From positions 60,497,673-60,561,672 of the forward strand of contig NC_090288.1 in NCBI RefSeq assembly GCF_037392515.1: 64,000 bases of DNA, in the 5' to 3' direction. Position numbers and translations under genes: made by a program. Numbering within the stretch: the first letter of the stretch is position 1; each line of letters starts with the position of its first letter. The notes under the pieces were generated by a model, which saw only the letters and a program-made list of their open reading frames with translations, ran no database searches and was not told the origin of the DNA. Positions 56,601-64,000 of this stretch are shown here, piece by piece. The stretch comes from Haliotis asinina (taxonomy: Eukaryota; Mollusca; Gastropoda; Lepetellida; Haliotidae).

Positions 56601-59600
56601 ATTCATGACTTCGTCTCGCGGCAGACTTCTAAATGCATCTATTCATTATCATATGAATACTACTGTATTTATAAGGTTACACACACACTTGAAGTACAAC
56701 ATTACACGAGGCATGAATTGAAAATAGCTGCAGCTAATATTGTACAAACTGCTATACAATTGAATAACGATAATGTAGCTCACAAACGGCAGCAAAACCA
56801 AACATAAATGAATGACAACTATTGACAACCTTCCATGAATCTTTTGTTGACATTTTGATGAACTGACGGAGGTTACTATTTCGCTTTGTGAACTATAACA
56901 CAAGATATGGTGCTTTCAGGACGGGTTTGTTTACACTGTCGGGAAGGACAACAGTTCGGTAAAAAATTGTGCCAAAGGGAGGTTACTCTCATATATTTCG
57001 TGTTTGAGATCACGCTAATAAAAATATTTGTTAGCTCCAGACGACACCCTTTCAAACAATATATTATATATTCATGTGTTTTAAGCTTCTACGTGCTATG
57101 TAAATTCACGATTATTGAACTCTCACTTGAATAACTGAAACTGCAGACGTGTTTTAGTTGTGGCCTTTGGTTGTGACTAATGCTAAAAATATTTCACTCT
57201 TAAACTGACCATTTCAACCTGAAAAGTTATTATTGAAATATATTGCTAGATTCTTTTTCTTCTAAAAGTGTGACAGGGTGATCTTTCCCTAAATACTTAC
57301 AGTAATGGGGAGATTCATTTTAGACACACGGGCTAGTGTTTGGGGATAAAACTATAAAGACTTGTTGGCGTGAGAATTTGAGACAAAGAGTGTGGGTGTG
57401 AGCGCTGAGAGAGAGAAAGAGAGAACCATCCCACTTGGTCACAAAAGGGACACGTTGCCGTCCTAATTCTGCGAGTACACAGACTATAAGGAAAACATAT
57501 TTCCGACACAGGCATGTATGAGTGCTTAATCATTCCATTCTTGTGAGAACGCCACTGATACAGATACAGATACAGATAGAGACAGAGACACAGATACACC
57601 TGGATACTGCGTTGGACCGGACAGCTGGCCCGTGGGTCATCCTCAATCACGTGACTTCAAGACACATGTAAGATGCTAATTACAATGCATATTGCTCGGC
57701 AAAGGGAGACAAGAGTGTGGTGGTCCTCGAGTTTAGTATACTTGTCTCTGAGTCGGGTACCTGTGTTGTACGGGGGACGGTCAAGATGGCATCCGGAGAA
57801 AATCCCATGACAAAATTTCTTCCCACACCAAAATGACCAACATGGGAGAAATTTCATTTTTATGTTACTGCTTTTTCACCACTTTTATATATTTAGCGTG
57901 TCCATCGAGTTAAGTCGATTAGCATGTTTTTGTGAGGCTTGTGGCTGCATTGATCAGGGATAATCTAAAAGTCTTCGTGCATTGATACACGGTAATATTT
58001 TTATGTGGATTCCAAAATGAAAGTACTGAAGGGCAACTAGGGAGGAGTTAAAACGGCTTTGGATGAATATTTTTCACTGAGATGATTAGGAATAAGAGCA
58101 GTATTAGATGGGAATTTCAAGAAAAAATGCATTAGAATGACGTAAGTCCACGGACATATTGTTGTCATTGGATCCCATGGTCGTACGGTCATGCATCAAT
58201 TAAGCTGTGCGAAAGAAGATGGTGTTCTAGCATATACCAAGAAAATATACAAGATGATGCATGATGCTGGATGAGACTCAACTCAGAATAAGAAAACTAG
58301 AATTTGTACAATACTGAGAAAGTGTAATCTCAAATATAACATATGTTACACTTGACTATTTTCTAGATGACACTGTGTACTCACGATGTATAGTGTAATG
58401 AGACGGAATCATGTTTTAGTGCTTTTCATCAACACCGCTTTTTTATACATGTATATGACAGAAATTTAAACACGTATGTCAAAGTAAATTGTATATCATT
58501 TTTCAAACTGGAATTGGGATTTTGTCAGCGGTGTGTAATTATTTAGCCGTATGATACTTTGCCCGTGTGGATTTTGTCCTACCCACTGTTGTGTATCTCT
58601 GTTTCCTAACACTGTTAGCATTAATTTATATAGATCCGACTAGTACACACAACATACACGCAAGTGCATTCAACCCCTTTTCCGCTACATCTCACCTATA
58701 ATTTAGGTACGAGTCGGCTATTTTTGTGGGTACAAATCCCCTTGGTAACGAATCCTCTATTATCAGATTTGGGACTGCGTAAAAAAGTAATTCATGATGA
58801 AAAGTCTATAACCGTCGACAAAATCGTTTACCTCTAAGTGTTTCAAAGTGTAATGTGTAAAGATCAACTTGCTGGAGTGTAGGAAACAGGCTGTTTGAAA
58901 TGTCTCCACTGTAAACATCCATGGATGTCACATGGACATGTTTCTACCACCACTCCACACCTCCCGTTCCGGGTCTTTCTTCACATCTGACATTTCTCTC
59001 TTTCTGTTATTGCGCGACATGTACCTGTGAATGTGTGAATGAACCAGTAAACGTTGTTATTTTTATACAACACTCTCTCTCTGTGTCATGAGTAAATGAT
59101 TATTTCTCAGTCTAATTCGGTTTATTTTATTTCTTTTGATGCATCTAAACTTAAACATTTAACTGTTTCAAGACAATGGCTATATTCTGAAGAAAGCCGA
59201 CATCACAAATGCAGCGGGGAGTGAGTCATCCTACAGATGATATCCTTTGCGTGTCAGGTTGCTGACATGGATAAGATCGGTGGTCTTGCGGACAAGGCAT
59301 TCGACTTTAGATGAGAAGGTATGTGGTTCGAATCCCATCAAACGTCTCGGAAATTTAATAGCTGCACATAAATATGCGTCTATGAAGATAAGGCCTCGTT
59401 TCAGGATTTGTTCTCCACAATCCAAACCAAAAGTGCTCAAAAGTGCCCCGCAAAGAAATTGCTATGAAAACATCAGATGACGGGTCACATTTCATTGTTT
59501 TTCTTATGTATTGTAAGTCCCGGGATGGTTAAATTCAGCCTTCACTGCAGGTTGACCGTTCCGGCGAAAGCGACACCTAAATTGAGGTGTGACCCAGACT

Positions 59601-62600
59601 TCCCTTTCCCCGGCCGTGACCGTTGTTACGAAAATGTAGCTTCGTTTCCTGGTGATAGTTAGGAGATAAGCATTATGTTTTGGCCAATTTCCGAGTGTTA
59701 TTGAGTATTTGAAGCCCGGGAATGCATTTGGAACCGACGGCGTCAATTGTTTGCGAGGTTTCTACGTGTCAATACGCAGTGAATAGTCTTGCAGTTCACG
59801 GGAATCTAATACCATTTGATCATGTTTTTCAACCAACCAGATTACAGAACACAGTGACTTTTGGTTTACAGTTTGCAATACTCATGTAATATTCCCTCGG
59901 TAGACGCACAGGTAATGTTTGTTGCGCCTGACTACCGCCGACTTTCGTAATATCTGACCAAGGTCCACCTGGTTCCCGGCACACCGTCTCCAGTGACTTT
60001 GTAGTCATCGTAAAACGGAGGACAAAGGACGTTCCTGGAGGGCTTGTGTACCTTCAATAAAACGCTACAGTCGTTATACCAATGAACTGGAATGTTAAAA
60101 GTGAGAACTTCGTTCTGAAATGGAGTAAATGTAATATTCATTATGAGACAGAGTGATTGAGTTCAGTTTTACGCCGCACTCAGCAATATTCCAGCTATAT
60201 GGCAGCGGTCTGTAAATAATCGAGTCTGGACCAGACAGTCCAGTGATCAACAACATGAGCATCGATCTGCGCAACTGGGAACCGATGAGAATATGTCAAC
60301 CAAGTCAGCGAACATGACCACCCGATCCCGTTAGTCGTCTCTTACGATTATGAGACAGAAATGACGAGGATGATTGTAGCGGTCATTTTCTCACATCATT
60401 GCTGATGCAGCAATACTGATGAGGATGGTGAACGTTGTAGTGATAATAAGAATAGTCAGGCGATAATGATGTAACAATGATAACAATGGTGATGCAGCAA
60501 CAAAGAATGCTCCATGGTGATTATGATTGTATTCTGGCATTGTGAATATTAGATCCAAACAATGGAACGATGATGATAATGACGTTTTCTACGATAACAA
60601 TGTACTGAAGATAACCTCATAACGATTACGCTGTGTTTCAGCTAAAGTAATAAAGTGATTGAGCCTGATTTATTTTTGTCGCTTTTAGCAATATTCCAGC
60701 TATATTGCGGCGTGGAACACTGGAAATGGGCGTCAGATATTGTTACCATCTGGGGATTCGAACCCAGTTCTTCGGCGTGACGGGCGAACACTTTAACCAG
60801 GAGGCTACCCTGCCTGCCCTATAGAGATATTGATGTACTGAAAGATGGTGATGACCAGTAAGAACATTTTACATACTCTGATATTTCTTTGTTCGATAGA
60901 CGAGTGTTTCCCCCGGGGCGTTTCCGATACCCTGGGTGTAAGGTTTGAACGTAATTTTCTTCTCTGTCTGTTGCGTTCCTTCTCCAGGCAATCATGTTCC
61001 TCCTTCCATTCTTTTGCTCTCTCCTTGTGATACTTTATTCGACCCTGTAACTTCTCCTGTCACAGTAGTAAAACCAACATAAGACAAAATACATCAAACA
61101 CGTGTTTCCTTGATATCAGAAAGGGACTGCTGTTGCCATGTGTGTGTGTGTGCGTGCGTGTGCATCCCGGGGCATATTCTGCATCTGCATGTCAAATATA
61201 ACGATATAAGTCATCCAATTATTTACTTAGGAAAAAGCAAATATAGTCTGCTACCTTTGGTTTAGTTGAAGGATTACCCTATCTCACCTTGATATCCTGG
61301 TAGGTGGGACCTTTAGGAGATTCTCTGTGTGAGTGGTTACCTGTGAAGTAAACTCATGTTTGGGTTTACGCTATACCTCATGACAGTACTGTAACCTACA
61401 AAGAATCGACCATGCTGCCTTAATGACTCAAGGTTAGTTGATTAAAAACAACACTACCATATTTCCAAAAGAAGAAGAAGAAAGATATCTTATTATAGTG
61501 TCACACACTTCATAAAAATGTCCGACCAACACTGTCCTATGACACACTAAATATATATAGCACATGTTGTATATAAAAGAAATATATTAAAAGTTTAATG
61601 CAGTAAACTATCACAAAAGAGAAGGATACATAAAATATAGCCCGACTCAGTGAGGTCGATTTAAGTTAGGTACCTTGTGTTGACGTTCTAAGCCAGCGAT
61701 TAGCTGCCTGACTCTGAGGGTGTGAGTTCGAATCCCGGGTGGGACTCAATTGAAAAAGTACTAGAATTTGTACTTTCATCGGAAATCGTAATCCGATAAA
61801 TAACACGTTACATTTGGCCGGTTTCTAAATGGCATTACGTAATCATCAAGATTTATGCTGCAATGCACCAGCACATATTGGAAGGAAACCAGTTCATGCA
61901 GGAAAGGAAGATACATGTATATAAAACACTGGCTGATGTCAACAGCCCTGTAAAATAGCTTCATGTCCAAGATCTTTAATTAGGGATGACTGATCTAACG
62001 TACATCCTTTAAAACGAAGTGTGAAAATGTTGCTAAAATATTTTAATCAACATCATGATCACGTTCAACACTTATTGACGGTGACGTTAGACTGTCAAAG
62101 AAGCTCACCGTAGTCGGGCTGATCCTTGTGCCATTTTCGCAAACTCATCTTCGGAAATCTCGGCGTCTGCGAACAAAGTAAACGCCTTCTGATAAAATAG
62201 AGCAGTTTCAATGTCATGTTTACAATAAACGGAATAGCAGAAGTGTTATTAAGTACCTTCATATTCACGAACAAAAGAGACAGGTTTTGTACTGTCAGAA
62301 AAAATATTCCGCCAGTCTTGACATTCTCGACTTACAGTTGGATGTTAATTCCGGCTTGAACTGATCGTGTAACACAAATGTGTGTGCTTGCTTGCGCGTG
62401 CACGATAGGAAAGGATGCTTGTGCCGTTAAAACTGTATCGAAAATGGATGGCGTGTGCTATCACTATTATTATAAATGAAGTATATTATATAAATACAAA
62501 ACATGTTTACGCAATAAACATAAACTGGTTCCCCATTCACCCACTGCTGTCTCACACCGACATAGACGAGTGAGTGAGTATGGTTTGACGCCGCTGTTAG

Positions 62601-62926
62601 CATTACGGCGGGAAACACCAGAAATCCCCGCTTAGAGCAGCACGATCTAAAGTATGCATATTTTGTAAGCACTAAGTGCATGAGGGTGTTATTTCTGTAA
62701 ATAAACGAAGACTATACAATAAAACCAACAGGAGTGTGGGTATTCCTGGCTACTTTCGTTTTACAAAGTTTCATACTAGACATCATATGCCCAACCTAAC
62801 ACACCTGATGACCGCTGCATGGTTATATCACACATTTGACATCCTAGTTGTGCAGTGGTGTACAGTAAAATGAGATTCATGGGGCAAGTTCAGTAGAATT
62901 TTATGAAAACATACCTCCTGCGCCAT
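41669..62926 (-). CDS. Uncharacterised coiled-coil protein, ~502 aa, 12 exons
   Basis: Minus-strand exons: 62926-62915 (MAQE), 62166-62109, 61340-61288, 61056-60877, 55772-55617, 55289-55135, 54962-54733, 47120-46870, 46509-46396, 45662-45594, 43465-43367 and 41800-41669 (TGA). Every junction is AG/GT with matching phase, and the total, 1,509 nt, is exactly 502 codons plus stop. The N-terminus is basic (RKWHKDQPDYG; KYHKERAKEWKEEHD), followed by long heptad-rich helices (ENSKLRAEITLHEKIVEVKH; QKMKVFEEELAKANRLAFRY; ENESLKKEIVKLRQDNAILL) and a Tyr/Pro-rich, non-helical C-terminus (ISAYAAVPRTYSHAV). Probably a structural or centrosome/cilium-type protein, but I recognise no orthologue. The donor GAG/gttgtc at 46870 is weak, and further phase-0 exons could exist between 60.9 and 55.8 kb. 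Introns hold four SINE-like copies and three tandem arrays. Confidence 0.8.
43862..44357. repeat. Dispersed repeat with two related halves, in an intron
   Basis: Two similar halves in direct order: each has 'gtttccatggaaa', then 'attctgaaaaa' and 'aaaggcacatc'. The right end has a short hairpin (atacccctg ... cgggggtat). Lies in the second-last intron of the coiled-coil gene. It looks like a decayed interspersed repeat; the superfamily is not identified. Confidence 0.5.
44892..45587. repeat. 33-bp minisatellite abutting a splice donor
   Basis: About 21 copies of a 33-bp unit such as cccttcaatgacagcagtat+tacccaagtctca. The array runs up to the intron side of exon 45662-45594 of the coiled-coil gene. 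On the gene's strand each unit reads gagacttgggtaatactgc, similar to the true junction gtctcag/gtaatatgc. Plus-strand open frames through it arise because 33 is a multiple of 3. Confidence 0.92.
45902..46383. repeat. 34-bp minisatellite in an intron of the coiled-coil gene
   Basis: About 14 copies of a 34-bp unit containing 'catcatgcagtcagtctctc' and 'atcagtgaaac'. Two sub-types occur in blocks: 'tctctcatcagtgaaaccatc' on the left and 'cattcatcaatgaaaccagc' on the right. It fills most of the intron between 46396 and 45662. Confidence 0.9.
47146..54693. repeat. 7.5-kb array of a 53-bp tandem repeat (about 142 units)
   Basis: Unit (53 bp) contains catcatgaacatctgcccat, acaagaggggtatacagaag and agctagtacccag. 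The array fills nearly all of the intron between exons 54962-54733 and 47120-46870. Register is strict: marker variants recur at exact multiples of 53 (48931 to 49832 = 17 units; 48291 to 49404 = 21 units; 48291 to 52849 = 86 units). Common variants are ctaccc/ctgccc/ctgtcc, ggggtat/ggagtat, agcta/aacta/agtta, and cagcatcatgaac versus caacatgattaac. First and last units degrade into unique sequence. Confidence 0.97.
55140..55283 (-). repeat. 72-bp in-frame tandem duplication inside a coding exon
   Basis: Exon 55289-55135 of the coiled-coil gene consists almost entirely of two 24-codon copies. Each copy begins EKVGQTH, continues DLTSPSTNV and ends EKTPR; they differ at three residues (R/K, T/N, E/K). 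Reading frame is open through both and both exon borders have consensus-like splice sites, so the duplication is in the protein. Confidence 0.88.
57301..57318 (-). CDS. Possible alternative first exon (MNLPIT)
   Basis: Minus strand: ATG AAT CTC CCC ATT ACT directly followed by gtaagtattt, a near-perfect donor. It ends in phase 0 and could splice to 55772-55617 of the coiled-coil gene, giving a product lacking the first four exons. Very short, so only a possibility. Confidence 0.2.
57545..57602. repeat. GATACA/GACAGA microsatellite
   Basis: Imperfect short tandem repeat, starting 'gatacagatacagatacaga' and drifting to gagacagagacacagatac. Intronic to the coiled-coil gene. Confidence 0.8.
59250..59480 (+). 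repeat. tRNA-like SINE of a second type
   Basis: Contains an A-box-like segment (ggataagatcggtgg) and a good B box (ggttcgaatccc at about 59327-59338) about 60 bp later, as in tRNA-derived SINEs, followed by a body unlike the other SINEs here. No acceptor-stem pairing is evident, so it is not called a tRNA gene. Confidence 0.45.
60152..60350 (-). repeat. SINE-like dispersed repeat, reverse full-length copy
   Basis: Well preserved: 'gttttacgccgcactcagca', 'atattccagctatatggca', 'ataatcgagtctggaccaga', 'accacccgatcccgttagtc'. It is the reverse complement of the copy at the window's right end. Confidence 0.88.
60655..60825 (-). repeat. tRNA-headed SINE, reverse copy
   Basis: Reverse orientation of the family at 20968 and 36795: the tail (cttttagcaatattccagct) comes first, then ggggattcgaaccc (B box in reverse) and the tRNA-like head 'ttaaccaggaggctaccctg'. 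The best-preserved head in the window. Confidence 0.82.
61640..61765 (+). repeat. tRNA-like SINE head
   Basis: tRNA-like region 'ttctaagccagcgattagct' followed by 'gtgagttcgaatcccgggtg', an exact B-box type sequence. Lacks cloverleaf pairing good enough for a real tRNA gene. In the third-exon to second-exon intron of the coiled-coil gene. Confidence 0.45.
62558..62625 (-). repeat. SINE tail fragment
   Basis: 'gagtgagtgagtatggtttg' followed by acgccgctgttagcattacg: the reverse complement of the common SINE tail. It lies in the first intron of the coiled-coil gene. Confidence 0.55.
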
Positions 62927-63748
62927 GTTGACGTTCCGCTCTTATGTCACACACCTGGTTGGCACTCTGCCAAGGGTTCCCAGAAGTCGCGGCGACCCCA
63001 GAAACGGAAAAGACTCGAGATCGATTCTGTTGATACATGCGGCACTGATCATGAACACGCTAAACCCAGGCGATAACGCTCTATAACAAGGAGTAATTAA
63101 AAAAACACTTATGGTGGATACTTGGTAGAATGGGTCATTTAGGAATGAACGAAAACAACACGCACGCACAGACAGACACACAGACAGACAGACAGACACA
63201 CACACATAAATCGCCAAGCGATTTTATAAAATGACCCTGATGTTGCTCATTAGGTAAGGTCAGTCCGCTGGTCCGAGTGCATAACCTTTTACTACTCACT
63301 AAGAGTCATAACAAAAAGCAGGTTCATCAATGTGCACTTTGGGCGTAAACATTTGTCAACACATAGTTTGGGAATAATATACAGATATATTGATGTACAC
63401 AACAGACAATGATCATGGTGATGTTCCTAAATTATCTGAACAGTTTCCAACTGCTCGATTTCAGCATATTTAAAAGAAATTAAGCTACGTGCGTAAGACG
63501 AAAATTGTTTTGCTTTTTTAAATCTCGGAAGTCAAATTTTAGCCTTGCATGTGCTATTAAACTGTACGCCTAAATCCATTCCCAGGGTAACGGTTTCGAG
63601 AGATTATGCATTTTAACAAGTACATCGGTTAACACTGGTCCAATAATCGCCACTAATAAAAAAATCGAATACGTCCTTCGGTGCAACTGTTCTTGTAAAC
63701 GCGTTTCGATTTTGCTGTTCAGACTTCCACCTATTTATCTGCTCTTCG
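62927..63748. other. Upstream flank of the coiled-coil gene
   Basis: Presumed 5' UTR and promoter region of the minus-strand gene starting at 62926; no core promoter motif can be assigned. A CAGA/CA microsatellite lies at 63160-63206. No gene seen. Confidence 0.45.
63160..63206. repeat. (CAGA)n/(CA)n microsatellite
   Basis: Runs of 'cagacagacacacagacaga' and 'cacacacac'. The cysteine/valine-rich minus-strand frame over it is a repeat artefact. Confidence 0.85.
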
Positions 63749-64000
63749 ACCTGTGAAGGTCCCGGGCTAGAATATGCCTTCAGTAACCCATGCTTGCCAT
63801 AAAATGGTGATTAAGCTTGTCGTAAGAGGCGACTGACGGGATCGGGTGGTCAGGCTTGCTGACTTGGTTGACACATGTCATTGGTTCTCAATTTTGCATG
63901 TTGTTGATCACTGGATTGTCTGGTCCAGACTCGATTATTTACAGACCACCGCCATATAGCTGGAATATTGCTGAGTGCGGCGTAAAACTAAACTCACTCA
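63749..64000 (+). repeat. SINE-like dispersed repeat, full forward copy, cut by window end
   Basis: The longest copy: starts near 'ctgtgaaggtcccgggctag', continues 'ccatgcttgccataaaatgg', 'gtcgtaagaggcgactgacg', 'ggtccagactcgattattta', and ends at the window border in gcggcgtaaaactaaactc. Used here as the reference for the other copies. Confidence 0.9.

Larger units (their letters stand above)
55773..60876 (-). other. Long intron of the coiled-coil gene
   Basis: About 5.1 kb between exons 61056-60877 and 55772-55617. It contains a microsatellite (57.55 kb), a tRNA-like SINE at 59.25 kb, SINE copies at 60.15 and 60.66 kb, and the possible MNLPIT exon. No other coding segment with good splice sites was recognised, but a short phase-0 exon could be missed. 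Confidence 0.5.

Noticed and set aside
59327-59338. tRNA gene at 59.3 kb (and at 61.7 kb)
   Set aside because: A and B boxes are present but acceptor and anticodon stems do not pair well; better explained as tRNA-derived SINE heads.

Overview
The window is intron-rich, AT-rich animal DNA. It is almost certainly from a gastropod mollusc, probably an abalone-like vetigastropod. I infer this from the gene models (FoxP, NDUFA5 and other multi-exon genes with GT-AG introns) and from many copies of a short interspersed repeat ending in 'gcggcgtaaaactaaactc', which I remember as abundant in Haliotis-type genomes. No species can be proven from the sequence alone.

Layout, left to right. (1) 2.0-6.9 kb, + strand: the 3' end of a FoxP transcription factor gene, with two alternative forkhead exons in tandem, then three common exons ending in an acidic tail; the upstream exons lie outside the window. 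(2) 6.9-16 kb: gene-poor 3' flank with one minisatellite. (3) 16.3-21.55 kb, - strand: a four-exon EF-hand protein gene; its last coding segment is followed by decayed tandem copies of itself. (4) 22.2-23.4 kb: a decayed Tc1-like DNA transposon. (5) 25.3-30.9 kb, + strand: complete five-exon NDUFA5 (116 aa), carrying a TTAA-flanked element in intron 1, a long-TIR Mutator-like element in intron 2 and a 56-bp minisatellite in intron 3. (6) 32.3-34.8 kb, + strand: a four-exon gene for an unrecognised protein of about 173 aa with a likely GC-AG intron. (7) 37.6-39.3 kb, - strand: two tentative exons of an unknown gene. (8) 41.7-62.9 kb, - strand: a 12-exon gene whose exon phases join exactly into an unrecognised coiled-coil protein of 502 aa. 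Its introns hold tandem arrays of 33, 34 and 53 bp; the last runs for 7.5 kb (about 142 units) in strict register. One coding exon is itself a 72-bp tandem duplication. (9) 63-64 kb: flank ending in a full SINE-like copy.

The genes look like ordinary, unrelated neighbours, not a functional cluster. The strongest biological signals are the phase-matched alternative FoxP exons, one adding an AT-hook-like motif, and tandem arrays that multiply splice-site-like sequence inside one gene. All exon calls come from reading splice signals, phase and protein similarity by eye; no alignment or transcript data were available.
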